Assembly (NCBI GenBank): GCA_001724855.1
Contig: MEED01000014.1
Location: forward strand, 124,001 to 188,000
Reading direction: 5' to 3'
Length of the DNA stretch: 64,000 bases
DNA from: Lautropia sp. SCN 69-89
Lineage (GTDB): Bacteria; Pseudomonadota; Gammaproteobacteria; Burkholderiales; Burkholderiaceae_E
Notes under the pieces: model-generated
Told to the model about the DNA's origin: nothing
The model's input: only the letters and a program-made list of their open reading frames with translations
Database searches by the model: none
In this document: positions 36,691 through 47,554 of the stretch, piece by piece
Position numbering within the stretch: the first letter of the stretch is position 1
How the letters are laid out: every line of letters starts with the position of its first letter
Translations under genes and position numbers: made by a program

Positions 36691-38481
36691 TCAGAAGGTG
36701 CGTGCCTTCGGCTCGAACGTCTCGACGGTGAGCGGCTTGGTGTTCACCGGCTTGTAGTCGAGGCGGTTGCCGTCGGAGTACCACAACGTGTGCTTCATCC
36801 AGTTGACGTCGTCGCGCTCGGGGTAGTCGCGGTGCGCGTGAGCGCCGCGACTCTCCTTGCGCGCCTCGGCCGAGACGCTCGTGGCGCGGGCGACCTCGAT
36901 CAGGTTGTGCAACTCGAGCGCCTCGACGCGCGCGGTGTTGAACACCTGCGACTTGTCCTTCAGGTGCACCGCCTCGACGCGCCCGGCGATCTGGCCGATG
37001 ACCTCCACGCCCTCGGCCAGCAGTTCCTTCGTGCGGAAGACGCCGCAATGCGACTGCATCGCGCGGCGGATGTCGTTGGCCACGTCCTGCGTGTTCTCGC
37101 CCGAGGTGGAGCCGTCGAGCCTCGCAAGCCGCGCCAGCGCGGCGTCGCCGGCGTCGCGCGGAAGCGGCTTGTGGTGGCCGTCCTTCAGCTTCGAGGCGAC
37201 GATGTGGTTGCCGGCCGCGCGCCCGAACACGACCAGGTCGAGCAGCGAGTTGGTGCCGAGCCGGTTGGCGCCGTGCACCGACACGCACGCACATTCGCCG
37301 ATCGCGTACAGGCCGCCCACTACCGAGGCGTAGTTGCCGTTCTTCGGCACCACCACCTGCCCGTGGTAGTTGGTGGGGATGCCGCCCATCTGGTAGTGGA
37401 TCGTCGGCACCACCGGAATCGGGTCGGTGATCGGGTCGACGTTGGCGAACTTGATCGCAATCTCGCGGATCGACGGCAGCCGCTTCATGATCGTCTCGGC
37501 GCCCAGGTGATCGAGCTTGAGCAGCACGTGGTCGCCGTGGGGGCCGGCACCGCGGCCCTCCTTGATCTCCTGGTCCATCGAGCGCGAGACGAAGTCGCGC
37601 GGCGCGAGATCCTTCAGCGTCGGCGCATAGCGCTCCATGAAGCGCTCGCCCTGCTTGTTCAGCAGGATGCCGCCCTCGCCGCGCACGCCCTCGGTGATCA
37701 GGACCCCGGCGCCCGCCACCCCGGTCGGGTGGAACTGCCAGAACTCCATGTCCTCGAGCGGGATCCCGGCGCGGGCGGCCATGCCCAGGCCGTCACCGGT
37801 GTTGATGAACGCGTTGGTCGAGGCCGCGAAGATGCGCCCGGCCCCTCCGGTGGCGAACACCGTGACCTTGGCTTCGAGCACCAGCAGCTCGCCGGTCTCC
37901 ATCTCGAGGGCGACCACGCCGACGCAGTCGCCTTCGGAGTCGCGGATGATGTCGAGCGCCATCCACTCGACGAAGAACTGCGTGCGCGCGCGCACGTTGC
38001 GCTGGTACAGCGTGTGCAGCAGCGCGTGGCCGGTGCGGTCGGCGGCCGCGCAGGCGCGCTGCACCGGCTTCTCGCCGAAGTTGGCGGTGTGGCCGCCGAA
38101 CGGGCGCTGGTAGATGGTGCCGTCGGGGTTTCGGTCGAACGGCATGCCGAAGTGCTCGAGCTCGTAGACCACCTTCGGCGCTTCGCGGCACATGAACTCG
38201 ATCGCGTCCTGGTCGCCCAGGTAGTCCGACCCCTTCACGGTGTCGAACATGTGCCAGTACCAGTTGTCCTCGCTCATGTTGCCCAGCGACGCACCGATGC
38301 CGCCCTGCGCGGCCACCGTATGCGAGCGGGTGGGAAAGACTTTCGAGAGCACCGCCACGTCGTAGCCGGCCTCGGCCAGCTGCAGCGAACAGCGCATGCC
38401 CGCGCCGCCGGCCCCGACGATCACCGCATCGAACTTGCGCCGCGGCAGGTTGTTCGACAGCTGGTTCAGCACGTCGGCCAT
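36691..38481 (-). CDS. sdhA: Succinate dehydrogenase flavoprotein subunit
   Basis: The 596-residue SdhA has the FAD motif AVIVGAGGAGMRCSLQLAEAG, the covalent-flavin His in RSHTVAAQGGIGASLGN, the active-site Arg/His segment around HPTGVAGAGVLITEGVRGEGG, and HGANRLGTNSLLDLVVFGR. It oxidises succinate to fumarate in the TCA cycle and respiratory complex II. It starts one base after the sdhD stop. Confidence 0.98.
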   Translation of the reverse strand: MADVLNQLSNNLPRRKFDAVIVGAGGAGMRCSLQLAEAGYDVAVLSKVFPTRSHTVAAQGGIGASLGNMSEDNWYWHMFDTVKGSDYLGDQDAIEFMCREAPKVVYELEHFGMPFDRNPDGTIYQRPFGGHTANFGEKPVQRACAAADRTGHALLHTLYQRNVRARTQFFVEWMALDIIRDSEGDCVGVVALEMETGELLVLEAKVTVFATGGAGRIFAASTNAFINTGDGLGMAARAGIPLEDMEFWQFHPTGVAGAGVLITEGVRGEGGILLNKQGERFMERYAPTLKDLAPRDFVSRSMDQEIKEGRGAGPHGDHVLLKLDHLGAETIMKRLPSIREIAIKFANVDPITDPIPVVPTIHYQMGGIPTNYHGQVVVPKNGNYASVVGGLYAIGECACVSVHGANRLGTNSLLDLVVFGRAAGNHIVASKLKDGHHKPLPRDAGDAALARLARLDGSTSGENTQDVANDIRRAMQSHCGVFRTKELLAEGVEVIGQIAGRVEAVHLKDKSQVFNTARVEALELHNLIEVARATSVSAEARKESRGAHAHRDYPERDDVNWMKHTLWYSDGNRLDYKPVNTKPLTVETFEPKARTF

Positions 38482-38482
38482 C

Positions 38483-38833
38483 TCAGACGCTCCAGAGGAT
38501 GATGACTGCCCAGCACGCGTAGGCGATCAGAAGCACGATCGTGGCTGCCTGCAGCGCCAGGCGCAGGCCGATCGGCTTGATGTAGTCCATGTAGATGTCG
38601 CGCACACCGACCCAGGCGTGCCAGGTGAGCGCGAGCAGCGCCACCAGCGTCAGCACCTTCATCCAGCGCGACGCGAACAGCCCGGCCCAGGTGCCATAGG
38701 TGAGTTCGGGCAGTGCCAGCAGCGAAACGAGCAGCACCGCCGTGTAGACGGCCATCACCACCGCGGTGAAGCGCTGCGCGAGCCAGTCGCGCAGGCCATA
38801 GTGCGCGCCGACGATGATTCGTTTGTCAGTCAT
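38483..38833 (-). CDS. sdhD: Succinate dehydrogenase membrane anchor subunit
   Basis: A 116-residue protein with three hydrophobic segments and the haem-ligand His of TLVALLALTWHAWVGVRDI. The motif HAWVGVRDIYMDYIKP is typical of SdhD. It overlaps nothing but is tightly packed, 14 bp after sdhC and 1 bp before sdhA. Confidence 0.95.
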   Translation of the reverse strand: MTDKRIIVGAHYGLRDWLAQRFTAVVMAVYTAVLLVSLLALPELTYGTWAGLFASRWMKVLTLVALLALTWHAWVGVRDIYMDYIKPIGLRLALQAATIVLLIAYACWAVIILWSV

Positions 38834-38847
38834 GGAGGCCACCGTGG

Positions 38848-39288
38848 TCAGAACAGGCCGAACAGCTTCGACGCGATGATCAGCGTGAGCGCGAGGCTCA
38901 CCGCCAGCACGATCGCCGCCGACGTACGGCCGCCGGCCTTGGTCATCCCGATGTCGACGTCCATCAGCAGGTGGCGCACGCCGGCACAGAAGTGGTGCAG
39001 GTACGCCCAGATCAGGCCGAGCAGCACCAGCTTCGCGAACCAGTTCGAGACCACCGCACGATAGGTCTCGAAGCTCAGTTCGGAGGTGAGGCTCTGCTGG
39101 AACAGGTAGAGCACGAACGGCAGGCCGACGAGGAACATCAGCGCGCCGCTGATGCGGTGCAGGATCGAGACCAGCGCGGCGAGCGGCAGCCGGTAGCGGG
39201 CGATCTGGGTGATGTGGATGTTGCGATAGCGGGGTCGGGCTCCGCTTCGCGGATTGCGCATCATCGATTTGTCCAGCGCGTCGCCCAT
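38848..39288 (-). CDS. sdhC: Succinate dehydrogenase cytochrome b556 subunit
   Basis: The 146-residue subunit has three membrane segments, the quinone-site SILHRISGALMFL and the haem His in YLHHFCAGVRHLLMD. The chosen ATG follows GGGGGC; a double ATG 8-9 codons later lacks a binding site but would also give a normal-length protein. It is first in the sdh operon, with a near-perfect palindrome in the upstream 115 bp. Confidence 0.95.
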   Translation of the reverse strand: MGDALDKSMMRNPRSGARPRYRNIHITQIARYRLPLAALVSILHRISGALMFLVGLPFVLYLFQQSLTSELSFETYRAVVSNWFAKLVLLGLIWAYLHHFCAGVRHLLMDVDIGMTKAGGRTSAAIVLAVSLALTLIIASKLFGLF

Positions 39289-39329
39289 GTCGCCCCCGTT
39301 GATCGCAAAACCTTCGTATTCTGAACCAA

Positions 39330-39348
39330 TTTGGCGCAATGCACCAAA
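39330..39348. promoter_or_regulatory. 19-bp near-perfect palindrome in the sdhC promoter region
   Basis: TTTGGCGCAATGCACCAAA reads TTTGGYGCAWTGCRCCAAA on both strands; only the centre and one symmetric pair depart. It is about 42-60 nt upstream of the sdhC start, where an operator would be expected. It differs from the palindrome near gntR/mdh, so another regulator is implied. Confidence 0.5.
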
Positions 39349-39402
39349 CGCCCGTACCGCCAATGCGCGTTTTGCGACGCGCCCGCTCTCGTGCAGGCCC
39401 GG

Positions 39403-40227
39403 TCAGCTCAACTCGTTGTAATAGTGGTGGCGCTGCGTGACGCAATAGCCGCGCCGCAGTTCCACCGACTCGTTGCCGTAGGTGTGCGAGACGCGCTCGA
39501 CCAGCAATAGCGCAGAGCCCTCGGCCACCTGCAGCGTGCGCGCGCGGCCGCGATCGGCAGCGACTGCCTTGAGCCGCTCGGCCGCGCCGATCATGCGCAC
39601 GCCGAACTCGGTCTCGAACATCAGGTAGAGCGGCCCATGCCACGCGTCGAGGCGCTCGGCCGACAGCCCGCGAAAGCGCGAGCCCGGCAGCCAGATCTCG
39701 TCGAGCACCGTCGGCTCGCCGTCGGCCTCGAGCAAGCGGCGGATCAGCACCACCGCCTCGCCGGCGCGCAGCCCCAGCGCGCGCGCCACCTCGCTGGGCG
39801 CACGCAGCCGGCGGCATTCGAGCACGCGGCTGGTCATGACCATGCCCGGCCCCGCTTCGCCGGCGCCGGACACGGCGCGCGCCTCGGCGCTCGCGTCGAC
39901 CTCGTCGGGGCGCAGGCGCAGGAAGCGGAACTGCGTGCGCACCTCGCGGTGAGAAGCGACGAACGTGCCTCTTCCCTGCCGGCGCACGACCAGGTTGGCG
40001 GCGGCCAGCTCGTCGATCGCCTTGCGCACGGTGCCCTGGCTCACGCGGTAGCGCGCCGCCAGCTCCACCTCGCTCGGGATCGCCTCGCCGGGCTTCCACT
40101 CGCCCGACTGCAGACCGCGCAGCAGCAGCTCCCGGATCTGTCGGTACAGCGGCGCGAAGGTCGGCCCGGCGCCGGCCGCGGAGGCCGTGCCGTCGTCGTG
40201 CCGCGCTGTCCGGGGCGCCTCGTTCAT
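39403..40227 (-). CDS. GntR-family transcriptional regulator, HutC/UTRA type
   Basis: The 274-residue regulator has an N-terminal winged helix (APLYRQIRELLLRGLQSGEWKPGEAIPSE, VSQGTVRKAIDELAAANLVVRRQGRGTFV) and a C-terminal UTRA effector domain ending in RRGYCVTQRHHYYNELS. Its place between sdhCDAB and mdh, and the palindrome in the divergent region, suggest it controls TCA genes and itself. The ATG chosen gives ~30 disordered residues before the helix-turn-helix; a GTG further upstream would overlap the mdh -35 box and is unlikely. Confidence 0.9.
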   Translation of the reverse strand: MNEAPRTARHDDGTASAAGAGPTFAPLYRQIRELLLRGLQSGEWKPGEAIPSEVELAARYRVSQGTVRKAIDELAAANLVVRRQGRGTFVASHREVRTQFRFLRLRPDEVDASAEARAVSGAGEAGPGMVMTSRVLECRRLRAPSEVARALGLRAGEAVVLIRRLLEADGEPTVLDEIWLPGSRFRGLSAERLDAWHGPLYLMFETEFGVRMIGAAERLKAVAADRGRARTLQVAEGSALLLVERVSHTYGNESVELRRGYCVTQRHHYYNELS

Positions 40228-40271
40228 GGCGGCGATTGAATCATGCCCAGCCACCGGATGTCCAGTTTCAT

Positions 40272-40289
40272 ATGTCTTATATAAGATAT
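40272..40289. promoter_or_regulatory. Palindromic operator between gntR and mdh
   Basis: The perfect 12-bp palindrome TCTTATATAAGA sits in the longer ATnTCTTATATAAGAnAT. It stands out as AT-rich in GC-rich DNA, 10 bp upstream of the mdh -35 box. On the minus strand it falls between a GTGACT and a TATGAA that could serve as the gntR promoter (18-nt spacing). The site is therefore placed for GntR autoregulation and control of mdh. Confidence 0.7.
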
Positions 40290-40298
40290 CAGTCACGC

Positions 40299-40327
40299 TT
40301 GACACTGGCAGCGGCCAATCCTAGACT
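40299..40327 (+). promoter_or_regulatory. Sigma-70 promoter of the mdh-prpBC operon
   Basis: TTGACA (perfect -35), a 17-nt spacer, then TAGACT (4 of 6 for -10). The expected transcript starts about 40 nt before the mdh ATG, which is preceded by AAAGGT. Confidence 0.75.
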
Positions 40328-40372
40328 ACCGGCCGTCCCCGGTTTCACCCCTCCCCCACGAAAGGTCACCCC

Positions 40373-41356
40373 ATGTCCAAGCCCGCCAAGCGCGTCGCCG
40401 TCACCGGCGCCGCCGGCCAGATCGGCTACAGCCTGCTTTTCCGGATCGCCAACGGCGACATGCTCGGAAAAGACCAGCCCGTGATCCTGCAGTTGCTCGA
40501 CATCACCCCGGCGCTGCCCGCGGTCAAGGGCGTGGTGATGGAACTCGAAGACTGCGCCTTCCCGCTGCTCGCGGGCGTGGTGGTCACCGACGACCCGAAG
40601 GTGGCCTTCCGCGACGCCGACTACGCGATGCTGGTAGGCGCGCGCCCGCGCACCAAGGGCATGGAGCGCAAGGACCTGCTCGAAGCCAACGGCGCGATCT
40701 TCACCGTGCAGGGTCGCGCGCTCGACGAGGCGGCCAGCCGCGATTGCCGCATCCTGGTGGTGGGCAACCCGGCCAACACCAACGCCTACATCGCGATGCG
40801 CTCGGCCCCCGGCCTGCCGAAGAAGAACTTCACCGCGATGCTGCGCCTGGACCACAACCGGGCACTCTCGCAGGTGGCCGCGCGCATCGGCAAGCCGGTC
40901 GACGCGGTCGAGAAGATGACCGTCTGGGGCAACCACAGCCCGACCATGTACCCCGACTACCGATTCGCCACCGTCGGCGGCCAGCCGGTCAAGGCGATGA
41001 TCGGCGACGAGTCCTGGAACCGCGACGTCTTCATTCCCACCGTCGGCAAGCGCGGCGCGGCGATCATCGAGGCCCGCGGGCTGTCCTCGGCAGCCTCGGC
41101 CGCCAACGCGGCGATCGACCACATGCGTGACTGGGCGCTGGGCACCGGCGGCCGCTGGGTCACGATGGGCGTGCCTTCCGACGGCTCCTACGGCATCCCC
41201 GAAGACGTGATCTACGGCGTCCCGGTCACCTGCGCCAACGGCGAATACACGCGCGTGAGCGGCCTGGAGATCGACGAGTTCAGCCGCGCGCGCATGGACC
41301 TCACGCTGAAGGAGTTGTTCGAGGAACGCGAAGGCGTCAAGCACCTGCTGGGCTGA
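40373..41356 (+). CDS. mdh: Malate dehydrogenase
   Basis: The 327-residue enzyme belongs to the cytosolic-type malate dehydrogenase branch common in betaproteobacteria. NAD motif [13 protein letters not shown], substrate Arg in [14 protein letters not shown], and the catalytic pair in LRLDHNRA and [11 protein letters not shown]. It oxidises malate to oxaloacetate. It is first of a + strand series mdh-prpB-prpC-prpD-acnA with short gaps (12 to 40 bp). Confidence 0.97.
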   Translation: MSKPAKRVAVTGAAGQIGYSLLFRIANGDMLGKDQPVILQLLDITPALPAVKGVVMELEDCAFPLLAGVVVTDDPKVAFRDADYAMLVGARPRTKGMERKDLLEANGAIFTVQGRALDEAASRDCRILVVGNPANTNAYIAMRSAPGLPKKNFTAMLRLDHNRALSQVAARIGKPVDAVEKMTVWGNHSPTMYPDYRFATVGGQPVKAMIGDESWNRDVFIPTVGKRGAAIIEARGLSSAASAANAAIDHMRDWALGTGGRWVTMGVPSDGSYGIPEDVIYGVPVTCANGEYTRVSGLEIDEFSRARMDLTLKELFEEREGVKHLLG

Positions 41357-41368
41357 GGTTCGCCCACC

Positions 41369-42247
41369 ATGAGCACCCCAGGACGCAAGTTCCGCAACGC
41401 GCTCGCCGCCGAACAGCCGCTGCAGGTTCCCGGCGCGATCAACGCCAATCACGCGCTTCTGGCCAGGCACGCCGGCTATCGCGCGATCTACCTGTCGGGC
41501 GGCGGCGTCGCCGCCGGCTCGCTCGGCCTGCCCGACCTCGGCATCACCGGACTCGAAGACGTGCTGGTCGACGTGCGCCGCATCACCGACGTCTGCGACC
41601 TGCCGCTGCTGGTCGATGTCGACACCGGCTTCGGCGCCTCGGCGTTCAACGTCGCGCGCACCACGAAGTCGCTGGTCAAGGCCGGCGCAGCCGCGATGCA
41701 CATCGAGGACCAGGTGGGCGCGAAGCGCTGCGGCCACCGGCCCGGCAAGGAGATCGTCAGCCAGGACGAAATGGTCGACCGCATCAAGGCGGCCGTCGAC
41801 GCCCGTACCGACCCCGACTTCTTCGTGATGGCGCGCACCGACGCGCTGGCGGTCGAGGGGCTCGAGCGCGCGATCGAGCGCGCGGTGGCATGCGTCGAGG
41901 CCGGCGCCGACGGCATTTTCCCCGAGGCGATGACCGAGCTGTCGATGTACCGGCGCTTCGCCGACGCGGTGAAGGCCCCGGTACTGGCCAACATCACCGA
42001 GTTCGGCCAGACGCCGCTGTTCACCGTCGACGAGCTGCGCGGCGCCGGTGTCGCGATCGCGCTCTACCCGCTGTCGGCATTCCGCGCGATGAACAAGGCG
42101 GCCGACAACGTCTACCGCACGCTGCGCCGCGACGGCACGCAGCAGGCGGTGGTGCCGACGATGCAGACACGCCAGGAACTGTACGACTCGATCGGTTACT
42201 GGGACTACGAGCGCAAGCTCGACGCACTGTTCGCGCGCCCGAAGTGA
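41369..42247 (+). CDS. prpB: 2-methylisocitrate lyase
   Basis: PrpB splits 2-methylisocitrate to pyruvate and succinate in propionate breakdown. The 292-residue product shows [14 protein letters not shown], the catalytic loop [11 protein letters not shown] (with Cys) and the Mg-binding region of the isocitrate lyase superfamily. It follows mdh by 12 bp, so succinate and malate oxidation are encoded with it. Confidence 0.96.
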   Translation: MSTPGRKFRNALAAEQPLQVPGAINANHALLARHAGYRAIYLSGGGVAAGSLGLPDLGITGLEDVLVDVRRITDVCDLPLLVDVDTGFGASAFNVARTTKSLVKAGAAAMHIEDQVGAKRCGHRPGKEIVSQDEMVDRIKAAVDARTDPDFFVMARTDALAVEGLERAIERAVACVEAGADGIFPEAMTELSMYRRFADAVKAPVLANITEFGQTPLFTVDELRGAGVAIALYPLSAFRAMNKAADNVYRTLRRDGTQQAVVPTMQTRQELYDSIGYWDYERKLDALFARPK

Positions 42248-42269
42248 GCGCGCCCCAAACGGAACGACC

Positions 42270-43427
42270 ATGAGCAACGAGACGCAGAGCGCCGGCTTCA
42301 AGCCGAAAAAGTCGGTCGCGCTTTCGGGAGTCACCGCCGGCAACACCGCGCTGTGCACCGTCGGCCGCACCGGAAACGACCTGCACTACCGCGGCTACGA
42401 CATCCTCGACATCGCCGAGGCCGCCGAGTTCGAGGAGATCGCGCACCTGCTGGTGCACGGCAAGCTGCCCAATCGCGCAGAACTGGCCGGCTACAAGGCG
42501 AAGCTGCGCGCGCTGCGCGGGCTGCCGGCGAACGTGAAGGCGGCGCTCGAATGGCTGCCGGCCTCGGCGCACCCGATGGACGTGATGCGCACCGGCGTCT
42601 CCGCGCTCGGCTGCAACCTGCCCGAGAAGGACGACCACAACCTCGCCGGGGCGCGCGACATCGCCGACCGGCTGATGGCCTGCCTGGGCCCGATGCTGCT
42701 CTACTGGTACCACTACTCCACCAACGGGCGGCGCATCGAGGTCGAGACCGACGACGACTCGATCGGCGGCCACTTCCTGCACCTGCTGCACGGACGCGAG
42801 CCCTCGGCGCTGTGGGTGCGCGCGATGCACACGTCGCTGATCCTGTACGCCGAGCACGAGTTCAACGCGTCCACCTTCGCCGCCCGCGTGATCGCCGGCA
42901 CCGGCTCGGACATGTACTCGTCGATCGCCGGTGCGATCGGCGCCCTGCGCGGCCCGAAGCACGGCGGCGCCAACGAGGTCGCCTTCGAGATCCAGAAGCG
43001 CTACGACACGCCCGACCAGGCCGAGGCCGACATCCGGCGCCGGGTCGCCGAGAAGGAGGTCGTGATCGGCTTCGGGCATCCGGTCTACACGGTCTCCGAT
43101 CCGCGCAACAAGGTGATCAAGGAAGTCGCGCGCAAGCTCTCGAAGGACGCCGGCAACACGAAGATGTTCGACATCGCCGAGCGCCTCGAGACGGTCATGT
43201 GGGACGCGAAGAAGATGTTCCCGAACCTCGACTGGTTCAGCGCGGTCAGCTACCACATGATGGGCGTGCCCACCGCGATGTTCACGCCGCTGTTCGTGAT
43301 CGCGCGCACCTCGGGCTGGTCGGCGCACGTGATCGAGCAGCGCATCGACAACAAGATCATCCGGCCGAGCGCGAACTACGTCGGTCCCGAGAACCTGAAG
43401 TTCGTGCCGCTCGACAAGCGCAAGTAG
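42270..43427 (+). CDS. prpC: 2-methylcitrate synthase
   Basis: PrpC condenses propionyl-CoA with oxaloacetate. The 385-residue citrate-synthase-family protein has [34 protein letters not shown] and [18 protein letters not shown]. The short type without the GltA N-terminal domain separates it from gltA. It is intact, directly before the broken prpD. Confidence 0.96.
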   Translation: MSNETQSAGFKPKKSVALSGVTAGNTALCTVGRTGNDLHYRGYDILDIAEAAEFEEIAHLLVHGKLPNRAELAGYKAKLRALRGLPANVKAALEWLPASAHPMDVMRTGVSALGCNLPEKDDHNLAGARDIADRLMACLGPMLLYWYHYSTNGRRIEVETDDDSIGGHFLHLLHGREPSALWVRAMHTSLILYAEHEFNASTFAARVIAGTGSDMYSSIAGAIGALRGPKHGGANEVAFEIQKRYDTPDQAEADIRRRVAEKEVVIGFGHPVYTVSDPRNKVIKEVARKLSKDAGNTKMFDIAERLETVMWDAKKMFPNLDWFSAVSYHMMGVPTAMFTPLFVIARTSGWSAHVIEQRIDNKIIRPSANYVGPENLKFVPLDKRK

Positions 43428-43467
43428 CCGCATCCCCGGAACCTTCACTTTCACGGAAGCACGCAAC

Positions 43468-44822
43468 ATGGGCGCCGCCATTCCCACCAGCCGGCCGAAG
43501 CCGGACAAGGTCCTGGTCGACATCGTCGACTACACGCTGAAATACAAGGTGCGCAGCAAGGAGGCGATCGAGACCGCGCGCGCCTGCCTGGTCGACACGC
43601 TCGGCTGCGGCCTGGAGGCCCTGTCGTACCCGGCGTGCACCAAGCTGCTCGGGCCGGTCGTGCCCGGAACCGTCGTGCCCAATGGCGCGAAGGTGCCCGG
43701 AACGCAGTTCCAGCTCGACCCGGTGCAGGCCGCGTTCAACATCGGCGCGATGATCCGCTGGCTCGACTTCAACGACACTTGGCTGGCCGCGGAATGGGGT
43801 CATCCGTCGGACAACCTCGGCGGCATCCTCGCCACCGCCGACTGGCTCAGCCGCACCGCGATCGCGCAGGGCAAGGCGCCGCTCACGATGCGCCAGGTGC
43901 TCGAGGCGATGGTCAAGGCGCACGAGATCCAGGGCTCTCCCGCGACGAGTTGATCAACGCGGTCTCGCTCGCCTGGGTCGACGGCCAGTCGCTGCGCACC
44001 TACCGGCACGCGCCGAACACCGGCAGCCGCAAGAGCTGGGCGGCCGGCGATGCCACGAGCCGCGCAGTGCGCCTGGCGCTGATCGCGCGCACCGGCGAGA
44101 TGGGCTATCCGTCGGTGCTCACCGCGAAGACCTGGGGCTTCTACGACGTGCTGTTCAAGGGCAGGGAGTTCAGCTTCCAGCGCCCCTACGGCAGCTACGT
44201 GATGGAAAACGTGCTGTTCAAGATCTCGTTCCCGGCCGAGTTTCACGCGCAGACCGCGGTCGAGTGCGCGATGACGCTGCACGGCGAGCTGAAGAAGGCC
44301 GGCCGCTCGGTCGACGACATCAGGAAGATCACGATCCGCACGCACGAATCGGCGATCCGCATCATCGACAAGAAGGGCCCGCTCGACAACCCGGCCGACC
44401 GCGACCACTGCATCCAGTACATGGTGGCCGTGCCGCTGATCTTCGGTCGGCTCACCGCCGGGGACTACGAAGACGGGATCGCCGCCGATCCGCGCATCGA
44501 CGCGCTGCGCGCGAAGATGACCTGCGTCGAGGACAAGCAGTTCAGCAAGGACTACCTCGATCCGGACAAGCGCTCGATCGCCAACGGCATCACGATCGAG
44601 TTCGCCGACGGCAAGAAGCTGAAGGAAGTCGTCGTCGAATACCCGATCGGTCACCGTCGCCGCCGCAAGGAAGGCATCCCGGTGCTGGTCGAGAAATTCC
44701 GCACCAACCTCGCGCGGCGCTTCCCGGCGAAGCAGCAGCAGCGCATTCTCGAGGTCTCGCTCGACCAGAAGGCGCTCGAGGCGATGCCGGTCAACGAATA
44801 CGTCGACCTGTACGTCATCTGA
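43468..44822 (+). pseudogene. prpD: 2-methylcitrate dehydratase, broken by a frame-shifting internal deletion
   Basis: PrpD dehydrates 2-methylcitrate. The first frame runs normally to [10 protein letters not shown] (about residue 155), then reads SPATS and stops at 43953. In another frame the protein resumes as [28 protein letters not shown] and continues to a normal C-terminus ([11 protein letters not shown]). In E. coli PrpD about 32 residues stand between these two parts, so roughly 94 bp (3n+1) appear to be missing, not just a base. Both flanks are otherwise well conserved. The product would be non-functional unless the sequence is wrong at this point. Confidence 0.88.
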
Positions 44823-44835
44823 GGAGAGATCAAAC

Positions 44836-47464
<2,629 letters not shown>

Positions 47465-47471
47465 CCGGAAG

Positions 47472-47506
47472 CGCGGACGGACCGGCCATCGGCCGGCCCG
47501 TCCGCG
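47472..47506. terminator. Long GC hairpin after acnA
   Basis: CGCGGACGGACCGGCC pairs with GGCCGGCCCGTCCGCG across ATC: 16-bp stem with one mismatch. It lies 8 bp after the acnA stop and before the MASE1-EAL gene. No T-run follows. Confidence 0.5.
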
Positions 47507-47554
47507 GCGCGGCAGAGTCGATTACACTTCGGCAGGCATCGACTCGCCGACTCC

